Origin: Pelagibacterium montanilacus
Lineage (GTDB): Bacteria; Pseudomonadota; Alphaproteobacteria; Rhizobiales; Devosiaceae
Assembly: GCF_003992665.1 (NCBI RefSeq)
Contig: NZ_RZMX01000008.1
Span: 1 to 64,000, forward strand
DNA length: 64,000 nt
Reading direction: 5' to 3'
Both the position numbers and the translations under genes were made by a program. The first letter of the stretch is position 1, and every line of letters starts with the position of its first letter. Under the pieces are notes generated by a model. The model searched no databases. It was not told the origin of the DNA and saw only the letters and a list, made by a program, of their open reading frames with translations. Positions 7,876-17,094 of this stretch are shown here, in pieces.

Positions 7876-10800
7876 GACGACGACGCCCCGAAGCTGAAGA
7901 ACCCGGTGAAGGGATCGATCACCATCTGCTCGCCCTCGATCAGGGCGTTGACGCGGATGACCCCGTCCACGAACGAGAAGGGGGAGACGACCTCCTCCCC
8001 CTCGCCACTGAAGAGGTAGAAACTGTCGGCCAGGACCTCGAAGGCCGAGACGATCTCTCCGGTTTCGTTGATCGAGGCCCGCAGCCGCCAGGCCGCCGGG
8101 GATACCTCCCCGTCACGCACGGCCCGCGCGCCTGCGGACACCACGGCGCTCGATTCCTCCTCGTCGACTGCAGCAGTGAGCGAGAAATAGCCATTGCCCA
8201 GATTGTCCCCGATCGAAGCCGCGACCTCGGAAATCTGCTGGGCGAAGGCCGCGCCCTGCTCGATCACGACCTTCTGGAGGTTGACCACGGCCGCCGAGGC
8301 CGAGCCGGCATGGACGTCGATGATCTCGATCTTACCCTTGGTCGTGGCGTCGAGATCCATCACCGCCAGCGCGAGCTGTTGGCCCATGGCCTTGAGCTCG
8401 GCCAGTTGCGCCTGGAGCGAACCCGCATCGCGGGCAGTCACCAGCCCATGAGCGTTGCGCAACTCCTGGCCGAGCGCCGGGATACCCAGATCATGGACCC
8501 ATTCGGGCGGCAGGAACATATTGGGCAACTGTCCTTCGACAAATTCCCGCGTGACCCACGGCCCCTGCAGCACCCCGACCGCGGCGACCCGAACGATCAG
8601 GACCTGCGGCAGCACAGGCGCGGAGAACCGGTTCGCCGATCCGGCATAGACCGGCACCCAGCTGTCCCCATCATCATAGCTGACCTCGGCCAGGTACGCG
8701 CTCGCGCCCGATGAAGGCTGCCACGCACAATCGAGCACCAGACCCGGGTCTCCGGGGTGAAGCGCCGCGGTCAGCCCGACCATCGACGGGCGCGTCGGGA
8801 TGACCGGCGGGAGCGCCGGCGGCGTCCAGGGCGCGGGCATCGGTTCGGTGGCATCGGCCGCATAGACTTCAGGCGCATCAATCACCGCCACGACATCCAC
8901 CCGGTCGGGTCCGTTGGGCCGGGCCGAGACGACAAGCCCGTTAAACGGCCGGGTCTCGCCCATGCACACGATCACATGAGCCCGCTCCGAGCGGATGCCC
9001 GGCAGGATCGCGCCGAGCGCTCCCATCTGGCCCTCGACCGTGGCGCGGTCCGACGGGTCCAGCTCCAGGGTCCGCTCCTCCATTCCTTGAACGCGGCACG
9101 GCCCCCACTCGCGGCCGTCCCGGCCCCGAACAATGACATGGAAGTCCCCGTCCCCCATGCCGGCGCCAAGATCCCGATCGAGGGTCAATGCGTCCCCGGC
9201 CCGACCAACAAGCCCCATCGTCTCGACCGCTTCGATGAACGGATGATCGACAAGGATCGGATCACCCCGGACCAGCAGCTTGCCTTCCCATTCGGCGGTG
9301 AAGCCCACGATCTCGCGCTGATAGGCATTGATGGCCGCGTCGGTCACCGCCTCGCGCCAGGCCTGATCGTGGTCGGTGATCCCAAAATAGCGCAGCCGCG
9401 CCGGCTGTTCGGCTCCGATCGCCGAGAGCGAGGCCCGCACCTCGCGCGTATCCCAGACCGCCTCGTCGATATATTCGGCGACCACATGGTCGGGCTTGTC
9501 CTCGTCAAACAGCACCAGCTCGTGGGTGAAACTGCCCCGCACCACATTGCGCGGCGTGAACACCGCGCGCTTGATCTGCCGGGGTTCGAGCCGGGTGAAC
9601 CCGATACGGCCGCCCAGGCGCACCGGCTGGGCCCGTCCGGCCTTCAGCACGGCCCGCAGCGCATCCGACAGCGTCCAGTCCCGATCAAAGATCGCGTTGA
9701 AGCTGTCGCCCCGCGCTGCCCAGACCGCGTCGAGCCGGACCAGTTCGGCCAGATCGAACTGGTCCGCACCCAGTCCCACCGAATAGTCGCTGTTGCCCAG
9801 AAGGTCCGCGGCGGCCCAGGCGATGGACCGGGTCTTCTGCAGGGCCCAGTCCCCCGCGTCCGGATCCCAGACGTCAAGCCAGCGCTCGGCCGTCACCCGC
9901 ACCTGGCTGGCCGATGCCTGGCTCAGCTGCTCGTTGGCGCGGATCTTGATCGCGAGCAGCGTGCAGCCCGGTGGGGTCACATAGCCCGTCAGATACCCGC
10001 GCAACCCCACCCATTGCACGCTGTCGGACACCCGGTCGGAGCTTGAGAACGGAGCCGTTGCGAGCAATCGCACCTCGTAGCGCCCGGCTGGCACCGCGAC
10101 AGATCTCGAGATGCGCTGGGGGGTCCGTGTCGAGCGCGAGACTGTTTCCTCGAGGACATCGGTCCAGATCCCGACCGGCGTGCCCGCATCATCGATTGCG
10201 CGATATTCGGCCCGGAGCGAAACCGACTGGCGGGCGATCTTGCCCTCGCTCGTGAACCTAAAGAGCCCGGCGGGAAAGGCGAAATCGATGGCAATCTTGT
10301 CGATCTCGGTGCCGGCCGGATTGACGACGAACGGCCCCAGCATCTCGGGTGGGTCCGGCACCGTCTGCCCGGCCACCTCGGCAGCCGTCACCACATTGGC
10401 CGGAAACAGGGACACGTCGTCGCCCGGCTGGACGATCTCGATCTCGAGATCGGAAAAGCTGGCCGAGTAGCCGCCCGCAGCGGTCCAGGCCTCGGTCTCC
10501 CCAATCCGGACGCGCATGACGTCGGCCTTGCCCAGCGTGACGGCAAAGAGCTGGTAGAGATACTGGTCGTTGCCCTCAAATTCCGAATAGGGACGGCTGG
10601 CAAAACGCGGCGCGAAGTCGAGCCGGCCATAGAGCACCGGCACAGCCTCGAAGGGCGTCGCGCGGTTGGACGCGGCGCGGACCGAATAGACCGCGTCGGG
10701 CGCTCCGGCATCGAGCTCGGCAGGCGGAGGAAAGAGCGCATTGAGCAGCAACGACCCGCCGGCGAGGACCAAGCCGGTGACCAGGGACGAGGCAATCGCC

Positions 10801-11165
10801 GATCCGGCGAAAAAGTTGGTGGCGACGAACCCACCGATCATCGGTGCGGCAACGGCCAGCGCCACGGCCGCGACAAGGCCCAGCACCTGCTTGCCGCCGC
10901 CAGAGCCGCCACCACCCCCGGGCACCGCGACAAAGGCCATGGCCTGACCCGCGCACACCCGGCGCACCGCCCATTGCCCCCGCAACACGGGCTCCCCGTC
11001 GAGCACCGCGATCGTGGGCAGGCGAAAGGCGAGGCCGAACCGCTTAATTACCTCGCCGATCGCCATCGGCCGGTCGAGCGCAATCTCGCGATCGGGCGTG
11101 CCGAACGGGCCGGTCATCAACAGGACGCGGCCGCCCGAGCAGGATACGGGCAGGTTGGAAGTCAT
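7872..11165 (-). CDS. Central tail tip / host-specificity protein (lambda J / TipJ-like)
   Basis: A 1097-residue protein at the J position, directly after the NlpC/P60 gene. The N-terminus has a ubiquitin-like or gpI-like segment followed by a Gly-rich linker and a hydrophobic stretch (residues about 80-150). The middle carries the tail-tip core (YEVRLLATAPFSS, SVQWVGLRGY, LLAIKIRANEQL). It is followed by an Fn3-like segment near residue 800 and a coiled-coil part (LQAQLAELKAMGQQL). The C-terminus resembles the DUF1983 tip domain. The hydrophobic N-terminal region recalls lambda gpI, for which no separate gene is present, so an I-J fusion is possible. Confidence 0.9.
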   Translation of the reverse strand: MTSNLPVSCSGGRVLLMTGPFGTPDREIALDRPMAIGEVIKRFGLAFRLPTIAVLDGEPVLRGQWAVRRVCAGQAMAFVAVPGGGGGSGGGKQVLGLVAAVALAVAAPMIGGFVATNFFAGSAIASSLVTGLVLAGGSLLLNALFPPPAELDAGAPDAVYSVRAASNRATPFEAVPVLYGRLDFAPRFASRPYSEFEGNDQYLYQLFAVTLGKADVMRVRIGETEAWTAAGGYSASFSDLEIEIVQPGDDVSLFPANVVTAAEVAGQTVPDPPEMLGPFVVNPAGTEIDKIAIDFAFPAGLFRFTSEGKIARQSVSLRAEYRAIDDAGTPVGIWTDVLEETVSRSTRTPQRISRSVAVPAGRYEVRLLATAPFSSSDRVSDSVQWVGLRGYLTGYVTPPGCTLLAIKIRANEQLSQASASQVRVTAERWLDVWDPDAGDWALQKTRSIAWAAADLLGNSDYSVGLGADQFDLAELVRLDAVWAARGDSFNAIFDRDWTLSDALRAVLKAGRAQPVRLGGRIGFTRLEPRQIKRAVFTPRNVVRGSFTHELVLFDEDKPDHVVAEYIDEAVWDTREVRASLSAIGAEQPARLRYFGITDHDQAWREAVTDAAINAYQREIVGFTAEWEGKLLVRGDPILVDHPFIEAVETMGLVGRAGDALTLDRDLGAGMGDGDFHVIVRGRDGREWGPCRVQGMEERTLELDPSDRATVEGQMGALGAILPGIRSERAHVIVCMGETRPFNGLVVSARPNGPDRVDVVAVIDAPEVYAADATEPMPAPWTPPALPPVIPTRPSMVGLTAALHPGDPGLVLDCAWQPSSGASAYLAEVSYDDGDSWVPVYAGSANRFSAPVLPQVLIVRVAAVGVLQGPWVTREFVEGQLPNMFLPPEWVHDLGIPALGQELRNAHGLVTARDAGSLQAQLAELKAMGQQLALAVMDLDATTKGKIEIIDVHAGSASAAVVNLQKVVIEQGAAFAQQISEVAASIGDNLGNGYFSLTAAVDEEESSAVVSAGARAVRDGEVSPAAWRLRASINETGEIVSAFEVLADSFYLFSGEGEEVVSPFSFVDGVIRVNALIEGEQMVIDPFTGFFSFGASSS

Positions 11166-11180
11166 GGGTTTTTCAGATCT

Positions 11181-11597
11181 TTACAGCGGAATATGAAATC
11201 GGAACTTGCGCCAGCCTTCGGCCTCGAGCTCGCAGAGCCGGCTGGCCACAACGCCCGTGCCTTCCAGGGCATGGACAACCAGCCCGCCATCCTCGGCGAT
11301 GAAGGTGCCCAGGTGATAGCCCTGCAGGTGCCGCGCCATGGTGACGATCGCGCCGTCCTGGGGATGGGGCATTTCCTGCCAACGGCCGCGTTCGGGATGG
11401 ATGGCAACGGCCGCCGCGATCGCCATGCGGCCCGCCTGAGCGGGCGCGGCGAAGGCCGGCATCTCGCGCCCGAACAGACCCGCCTGAAGCGTTCGGGTCA
11501 GGCTGTAGCAATCGAAGGAATCGGGGCCCTGCGCCCCGAGGTGGTAGGGCCGGCCAATCAGCCGGTTGATGTGCTCGGCGCGACCCAGGCTCATCAC
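11181..11597 (-). CDS. NlpC/P60 tail-tip peptidase (lambda K-like)
   Basis: A 138-residue cysteine peptidase of the NlpC/P60 fold. The likely catalytic Cys is in DSFDCYSLTR (about residue 30) and the His in GYHLGTFI (about 94), with VVHAL following. The start overlaps the stop of the DUF1833 gene. In lambda, gpK occupies this place and is needed for tail-tip assembly; a peptidoglycan role at DNA entry is assumed from the family. Confidence 0.9.
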   Translation of the reverse strand: MMSLGRAEHINRLIGRPYHLGAQGPDSFDCYSLTRTLQAGLFGREMPAFAAPAQAGRMAIAAAVAIHPERGRWQEMPHPQDGAIVTMARHLQGYHLGTFIAEDGGLVVHALEGTGVVASRLCELEAEGWRKFRFHIPL

Positions 11598-12169
11598 AGG
11601 CTCACCCCATGCAATCCGGGAAAGTCGTCACGATCGAAGCGCCGGCGCGGAAACGCCCGGTTGAGAAGGTCGACGAACCCCGCACTGCCCGAGAGCTGGA
11701 GCACCGAGGCCTTGACGATCTTCATGGTCAGCTGATCGACAATCATGTCGGGCGGCCCCGAGACCGCATAGTCCCCGGTTTCGAGATCGCGCACTGCAAT
11801 CCACTGGCGAAAGATCACCTTGGCCGAGGCGCGAACCCGGGCCGCAGCCTGCAGCCTGGGCCATATGGTGCGCGGGACGTTGTCCAGCGACAGCTCGAGG
11901 GTCCCAAAGGCCGCTTCGCTCTGCTCGGGCAGGCTGATCCGCATGGCCAGCGGCTCGAAGGTCCTGGTCTGGCCGGCAAAGACCGGAGCGGTCGCCTCAT
12001 AGGTCAGCGCCCAGCTCCTCTCGTCGAGCGCCACCCTGATCGTGTCCTGGTTGTCCTCGGCGTCCACGAACTGGGGATGGATCAGCTCGAGGGTCGAGAC
12101 GGGATATTCGTCGGCCGGAGCCGATGCATAGGCTTCCGCCAGGGCTGCAGACCAGGGGTCGCTCATCAA
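11594..12169 (-). CDS. DUF1833 minor tail protein (lambda L position)
   Basis: A 191-residue protein matching the DUF1833 tail-protein pattern: an acidic N-terminus with a TLELIHPQF strand, RTFEPLAMRISLPEQ in the middle and DLLNRAFPRRRFDRDDFPGL at the end. It lies between the M-like and NlpC genes, exactly where lambda gpL sits, with ATGA-type overlaps on both sides. It probably helps build the tail-tip complex. Confidence 0.8.
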   Translation of the reverse strand: MMSDPWSAALAEAYASAPADEYPVSTLELIHPQFVDAEDNQDTIRVALDERSWALTYEATAPVFAGQTRTFEPLAMRISLPEQSEAAFGTLELSLDNVPRTIWPRLQAAARVRASAKVIFRQWIAVRDLETGDYAVSGPPDMIVDQLTMKIVKASVLQLSGSAGFVDLLNRAFPRRRFDRDDFPGLHGVSL

Positions 12170-12528
12170 TAGTCCACCACATCGAGAACGACCGAGACCC
12201 GGTAGCGCAGGCCATGGCCCGGGTTCTCGCGGTAGCGCTCAAAAAAGCTGCACTGGCGCTCGCGATAGGCGCCGGCCGACCAGACCGGCATCAGGAACGG
12301 CTGGGTGCCCTGGACGAGCGGCCCATCCACCCAGTCCTTGAAGATCGCGAACTGGTCATTGCTCATCCGGATCGTGAAGCGGACCGTGGCGACCCGCAGC
12401 GTTCCGCGCGGCCGGGACCGACGCGGGCCGTCCTCGAACTCGGTCGCCAGCGGCTCGCGAAAGGGCGAAGCCTCGAATGTGCCGGCCAGCGGCGCATGCG
12501 GCACGCTCTCGGGCCAGGTCTCCATCAT
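12166..12528 (-). CDS. Minor tail protein (lambda M position)
   Basis: A 120-residue protein starting at the ATG that overlaps the tape-measure stop (TGATG at 12530-12526). The frame is open further upstream, but that part is a shadow of the tape-measure gene. It has the compact beta-rich look of gpM-like tail proteins (VRFTIRMSNDQFAIFKDWVD, TQPFLMPVW, YRVSVVLDV). Function is inferred from synteny with lambda and from the uniform four-base gene overlaps. Confidence 0.8.
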   Translation of the reverse strand: MMETWPESVPHAPLAGTFEASPFREPLATEFEDGPRRSRPRGTLRVATVRFTIRMSNDQFAIFKDWVDGPLVQGTQPFLMPVWSAGAYRERQCSFFERYRENPGHGLRYRVSVVLDVVDY

Positions 12529-14777
12529 CAAACCCCCTGCCGGCGCAGGCCGTAGGTCTGGCCCATCACCGTGTCGAGCCGGCCCTCCCCGATCGCGCCG
12601 GCGACGGTGCCCACGATGATCCGGGTGAAATCCATGCCCTGCCCATCCCGGCCCGTCTCGGTCCTCACCGGCTGGCCGGAATGGTTGTGGATCTCGATCC
12701 TGGGCGCGGCACCGCCTTGTCCGGCGCGCACCGGGCTTGCCAGCTTCTCGACCACAGCCATCATCGAGCGAAACATGGCATCGGCATTGTCCATCTGCCG
12801 GGGGGTGAAGATGCCCTCCCCGTCCTGGGCCACAACCATGCGCTCGCCGCGGTTGAGCCCGCCGATATGGAACCGATCGAGCCCGGCCGTCTGTGCCGGA
12901 CGCATCCCCGGGGGATTGCCCCGCCCCACCATCCATCCGGCATGGGCGACCGGGGTATAGCCCAGCCCGGGCGTATAGGCGACGCTCTGCCCCCCGATCA
13001 TCGCGCCACCCCCGCCCATCAGGCCCGAAAGCATGCCAGAGAGCGGTCCGGTGATGCCCTGGCGGATCGAGAGCCGCAGCAAATCGGCAAGGATCGAATC
13101 CACGAGCGACTTGAAATCGGCCTCCCCGGTCTGAACGAGGCTCACGATCGCGTCCTCGGCCGAGGAGAACGCGTCGGTCCAGGCGCTCGCCACGTCATTG
13201 GCGAAGTCCCGGTTGCGGCCGGCAAGGTTCATCATCCCGAGCTGGAAGCCCGCCGCCCAGTCGTTCTGGGCTTCCAGCCGTCGCCGGGTCAGATCCTCGA
13301 TTGTCCGCGTATACTCTTGCTCGCTCAGGATTCCACGCTCGCGGGCGTCGTTCACCAGATCGAGCGCCTCGGCATATTCGGCTTCCGTGGCGCTCGCTTC
13401 GGCGCGCTTGATCACCACCTCGCCCACGGCGCGATTGTAGGTCTCCTGGTCGATCAGGCCCCGCCCAAGCATGGCGTTGAGGCTTTCCATGGTGGCCGCA
13501 TATTCCTCACCGGCTGACCGCAGGCGCGCGATGAGCTGCTCTGCCTGTCGCGCCAGCTGGTCGATCTCGGCCCCAGTGCCTGGCGGCAGGAGCTCGGGGC
13601 CGGGGCCGCCGGCACCCATGGCCATTTGCTCGGCCTTTCGGTTGACGGCGCGCTGGAGGACCTGCTGGTCGATTTCCGAAAGCTGGTCCTGCATGGCCTG
13701 CAGCTGGTCGCGCCGGGCCTGAAGCGGGTCGTTTTCCGGCGTTCCGCCCCGAAGCCTCGCCGGCACCCGCTCGAGATCTGCAATCTCGGCCTGGATCTCG
13801 GCCATGTTGGCGCGGATCTGGTCGCCGCGCGAGGCCAGACCCCGTTCCGAGAGCTGGTCGACCGCCTTGAACCCGTCGATCAGTTCGGCGGCCGTGCGTG
13901 CCACCGTCGCCAGCAACTCTGCAATCCCGAGGACCACGGGCGCCAGATCCATGAACGCGGTCTTGAGCTGCACGTCGATCACCTGGCTGAGGGTCTTGAA
14001 CTTGTCCTCGACCTCCTGGGCTCGATCAAAGACATCCTGGCCGATGACGAGACCCAACTCCTGGGCTTCGCGTCGCAGGGCCGATATCCGGTCGGTGCCG
14101 GCCTCGATCCAGGTGAGAAACGCCTCGCCGCCCGAATCCCCGAAGATCGTGCGGGCAATGTCGATGCGGTCGGATGCGGCCAGCCCTTCCATGCGCGCGA
14201 TAATGTCCGTGAAGAGCTGATCGGTATCGCGGAGCCCCTCGCGTACCTCGACCTGGCTGAACCCCAGCCGTCGAAACGCATCGGCGGCCGAGCCGGCCCC
14301 GTCCCTGGCAAAGGCCGATGCCTGCACGGTCATGTCCCGAAAGCCCTGGGCTACCGACTGCTGGTCGGTATTGAGGTTCTGCGCGGCCCAGCCCAGCTCC
14401 TGATAGGCTTCGACCCCGAGCCCTGCCCGCGTCGCGTCCGCATTGAGCTCGCCCAGTTCGTTGGCCAGTTGCACCACATGGCGCGTCGCCATGGCCAGCC
14501 CCCCAACGAGCCCGGCGAGCCCCAGGCCCAGGAGCCCCCCGCGCGAGAGCAGCCGGCCCAGCCCCCCGGCTTCGCCTGAGAGCTGCCGCAACCCGTCCTG
14601 GGCAGCGCCGGCCCCGGAATTGACGGCGCGCAGGGCGTCGCTGGCCGGGCGACCGGCCTTCTCGATCGATTCGAGAGCGCCCTTGCCCTCGCGCCCGAAT
14701 TGCTGGAGGGCGCGAACCGCGATCTCGCGGTCCTCGACCGAAAGCCTGATGCCGACGTTCTTGCGATTATTGCTCAT
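12528..14777 (-). CDS. Tail length tape-measure protein
   Basis: A 749-residue, mostly alpha-helical protein with a Gly/Leu-rich hydrophobic segment at about residues 75-95 (LSRGGLLGLGLAGLVGGLAM) and long coiled-coil stretches from about 290 to 520. The order chaperone G/GT, tape measure, M matches lambda G/T, H, M. The length would set a fairly short flexible tail. The C-terminal Gly-rich part (SGMLSGLMGGGGAMIGG) is typical of the family. Confidence 0.92.
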   Translation of the reverse strand: MSNNRKNVGIRLSVEDREIAVRALQQFGREGKGALESIEKAGRPASDALRAVNSGAGAAQDGLRQLSGEAGGLGRLLSRGGLLGLGLAGLVGGLAMATRHVVQLANELGELNADATRAGLGVEAYQELGWAAQNLNTDQQSVAQGFRDMTVQASAFARDGAGSAADAFRRLGFSQVEVREGLRDTDQLFTDIIARMEGLAASDRIDIARTIFGDSGGEAFLTWIEAGTDRISALRREAQELGLVIGQDVFDRAQEVEDKFKTLSQVIDVQLKTAFMDLAPVVLGIAELLATVARTAAELIDGFKAVDQLSERGLASRGDQIRANMAEIQAEIADLERVPARLRGGTPENDPLQARRDQLQAMQDQLSEIDQQVLQRAVNRKAEQMAMGAGGPGPELLPPGTGAEIDQLARQAEQLIARLRSAGEEYAATMESLNAMLGRGLIDQETYNRAVGEVVIKRAEASATEAEYAEALDLVNDARERGILSEQEYTRTIEDLTRRRLEAQNDWAAGFQLGMMNLAGRNRDFANDVASAWTDAFSSAEDAIVSLVQTGEADFKSLVDSILADLLRLSIRQGITGPLSGMLSGLMGGGGAMIGGQSVAYTPGLGYTPVAHAGWMVGRGNPPGMRPAQTAGLDRFHIGGLNRGERMVVAQDGEGIFTPRQMDNADAMFRSMMAVVEKLASPVRAGQGGAAPRIEIHNHSGQPVRTETGRDGQGMDFTRIIVGTVAGAIGEGRLDTVMGQTYGLRRQGV

Positions 14778-15527
14778 CGTCTTTCTCGTTTACGGCCGCC
14801 ACAAAGCCCCGTTCGCACGCCATCAGAAGATCCTCTGCATCCTCAGGCTCGAGCCCTGCTCTCACCAGTCTCTCGACCGCAGGGCCAAGCTCGACGCCCA
14901 CGACGCCCAAGCCGGCGCTGCGCACCCGCCAGCACATGTCCTTGAAGATGCCCCAGGCCATGCGCCCCGCATCGGTTCGGGGCGCGTGAGCGGCATAGCT
15001 GCAAAGGGAGAGCCTGTCGGTCGCACACGGCGCGCCGACCTGGGCGCAGCCGGCGCAATAGTCGGCACCGCGTCCCTTGCCGAAATGCCAGAGCGCCAGA
15101 GCTTCTAGCTTTTTTTTTCCGCGGCCTTGCGCCGCTCGGGCTCGAGGATCTGGCCGACATAGAGATCGGCGGCGCGCGCATCGCGCATCAGATGGACCAC
15201 GCGATCGGAACGAAACTCCAGAGCCTCGCCATTCTCTGCCACAACGCCACTCCAGCCGGTGATCAGCATTTCGGCGAGCGAGAGCGCGAACATGGCATCC
15301 CAGACGCCCTGGCGCTCGACAGCGTCCGAAAGATCGGGGACCCCTTGCACTTCGCCGCCTGCCCGGGAGACAGCATGGCCGGCCTCGGAAAGAGCCGCCA
15401 CAAGGGCATCGGCGCGCGCCCGCGCGGCATAGACAGAGGCAGCATCCGCCGGACGCGAGGTCACCACACCCCCGTCATAGAGCGGGATCGCGCGCGCCTC
15501 GGCAGACTTTTGCGTTGCGACCCGCAT
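14767..15527 (-). CDS. Tail assembly chaperone G-T fusion made by -1 frameshift
   Basis: The upstream gene (15105-15527) ends in GAA AAA AAA AGC TAG. A -1 slip on its run of nine A (15110-15118) continues the reading as KLEALALWHFGKGRGADYC and stays open to a stop at 14767, just inside the tape-measure start. The fused product is about 253 residues. The added part has a CxxC (YCAGC) and an acidic C-terminus. The sum of the two frames is an exact codon multiple with the -1 slip. This is the lambda G/GT arrangement and the position is exactly that of G/T. Confidence 0.88.
15105..15527 (-). CDS. Tail assembly chaperone G, unshifted product
   Basis: A 140-residue alpha-helical protein ending ERRKAAEKKS at a TAG just after the slippery A run. 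It starts with ATG overlapping the stop of the major tail gene (TGATG). By analogy with lambda it is made in excess over the G-T form and coats the tape measure during tail assembly. No catalytic motif is present. Confidence 0.85.
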   Translation of the reverse strand: MRVATQKSAEARAIPLYDGGVVTSRPADAASVYAARARADALVAALSEAGHAVSRAGGEVQGVPDLSDAVERQGVWDAMFALSLAEMLITGWSGVVAENGEALEFRSDRVVHLMRDARAADLYVGQILEPERRKAAEKKS

Positions 15528-16507
15528 CAGTAGGCCTCGACGTCGTTTGTGAGCACGACGACGAGGAGCGAACCCACATCACCATCATGGGCCGCGCGCC
15601 ACTGCCAGGACTGGGATATGCCGCCCGGCCCGGTGATCGGGCGCTTGGGGTTCGAGAAAAACGTGCGTGGCAACTGATACTTGAGATGGAAGTCTGGCTT
15701 GGCGCGTGAAGTGAATGCCATCTCGAGCGCTGCGGGTTCCTTGGCGTCGGCAAGATCTTCGAGCGTCTCGTCGACCCCGAACCGCACATCGACCCCGCCA
15801 GAGCAGGTCCGCTCACCCTCGTCGATTCCGTCGATCACACCGTCGTCGCGGATCGTTTCGACCGGCTCGAGCGTATTGGAGAAGCTGAACCGACCAGCGG
15901 TGACACTGGCGAGCGCATCGCCCCCCACTGTGATGGACCCGGCCATGTTGTCGAGCGGCAGATAGTCATAGGTGACCGGCTCGGCATCACGTGCGCCGGT
16001 CGTGTCCTTGACCTCGCGCTGGCCAATGAGGGGGATCTCGATGAGCGCCCGTCCCGTCCGGCTCATGTCGAAATTGAGCCCACCGGCCTTCACGCCCAGC
16101 ACCGTGCGCCATTTGGGCGTGGCCAGCGTGGGATGGCCGGCCTGGATCGCAAAGCTGGGCAGTACCTCTCCGGAAGTGAAGATGTGGGTCCAGGTGCCGT
16201 CGGCGTTGTCGGTCGTGTCGGGTGCGCCAAGCGCCAGCTTGAGCGCCGCACCGATCGCCCGGGCACACATGGGCATGGTCATGTTGTCCTGGACGACGAT
16301 CGGCCCCTCGACAGGATCGCCGGCATCGGGCGTCCCCCGGTTCCAGGTCGGGTCCTCCTCGAGACTGGTTTCGGGCGACAGCCCGTAAGACCGCATGGGC
16401 AGACGGGCATAGACCCCGCCACCCGAGCCGTCAGGCGCGGTTCCATAGGCTGTTTCGATGCCGATCAGCTGAACAGCATCGGCGCCCACGGCGCGAATCT
16501 TGGACAT
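15527..16507 (-). CDS. Major tail tube protein (lambda V position)
   Basis: A 326-residue beta-rich protein upstream of the chaperone genes, as expected for the tail tube subunit. It has the N-terminal pattern of siphophage tube proteins (AVQLIGIETAYGTAP) and a middle segment (LGVKAGGLNFDMSRTGRALIEIPLIG) that repeats as two related halves. It is preceded by AGGATCTGACC. Length and position fit; the family assignment is by pattern and synteny. Confidence 0.87.
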   Translation of the reverse strand: MSKIRAVGADAVQLIGIETAYGTAPDGSGGGVYARLPMRSYGLSPETSLEEDPTWNRGTPDAGDPVEGPIVVQDNMTMPMCARAIGAALKLALGAPDTTDNADGTWTHIFTSGEVLPSFAIQAGHPTLATPKWRTVLGVKAGGLNFDMSRTGRALIEIPLIGQREVKDTTGARDAEPVTYDYLPLDNMAGSITVGGDALASVTAGRFSFSNTLEPVETIRDDGVIDGIDEGERTCSGGVDVRFGVDETLEDLADAKEPAALEMAFTSRAKPDFHLKYQLPRTFFSNPKRPITGPGGISQSWQWRAAHDGDVGSLLVVVLTNDVEAY

Positions 16508-16644
16508 GGTCAGATCCTTTCGGAAATCATGAGCATTGTGGAAGGGGATGAGTCAGGGACCACGAATGCCGAGTCTGGCTTTGTTCCCGCTGACTTTGTG
16601 AATGCGACCTGCTTGGATGCCGAGCCAGCACAAAGGAGGAGAAC

Positions 16645-16884
16645 ATGAGCGAGCAGCGCGAGATCAGACGGTTCGTGGCAACCGACGAAAGCGGTGCCAA
16701 GCATACCATCATAGAATATGCCGAGTTTGTCGTGACGCTGATGGAGACTGGCAATGAGCGGCTGCGCAGGGCCAGTTCGGCATCAACGTTTCTGCTCGGC
16801 AACGGCGACCCCGTCGACCCGGTGGACGGTAACCCCGAAACGTTCAAGATCAGAAGCAGTGATCTGATCGTTTGGAAGGTCTGA
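16645..16884 (+). CDS. Small opposite-strand gene inside the tail operon (moron)
   Basis: A 79-residue protein preceded by a near-perfect ribosome site (AAAGGAGGAGAAC before ATG). It is acidic to neutral, with no signal or membrane helix, and contains TIIEYAEFVVTLMETGN. It is transcribed against the late operon. Its last 102 bases overlap the 3' end of the minus-strand gene at 16783. No function is recognised. The strong ribosome site and isolated orientation suggest a moron expressed from its own promoter. Confidence 0.6.
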   Translation: MSEQREIRRFVATDESGAKHTIIEYAEFVVTLMETGNERLRRASSASTFLLGNGDPVDPVDGNPETFKIRSSDLIVWKV

Positions 16885-17061
16885 AGGGTCGATCCGAGCC
16901 CAGCCATAGACAATGGCCGGCGCGAACCATGTTTGGGCGAAGACCTGCCCGCGTTCATCGACAAACATTTTCCAGTTCTCCTTGGGGAGGGGGAGACTCC
17001 GTTCCGGATCAACGGTGTAGTCCGCGCCGCATGGCGGCAGCGAAGATTGGTCGGCCTGCAT
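16783..17061 (-). CDS. Small phage protein, unknown
   Basis: A 92-residue reading frame started by ATG at 17061 after AGGAGTTATCGGAC; an in-frame GTG at 17082 is less likely. The sequence (ENWKMFVDERGQVFAQTWFAP) looks like a real folded protein and has no recognised domain. It lies between the U-like and V-like tail genes. It overlaps the plus-strand small gene 3' to 3' by 102 bases, so one of the two may be non-coding. Confidence 0.5.
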   Translation of the reverse strand: MQADQSSLPPCGADYTVDPERSLPLPKENWKMFVDERGQVFAQTWFAPAIVYGWARIDPSDLPNDQITASDLERFGVTVHRVDGVAVAEQKR

Positions 17062-17094
17062 GTCCGATAACTCCTGTTGCACGTATAGCCGGCG

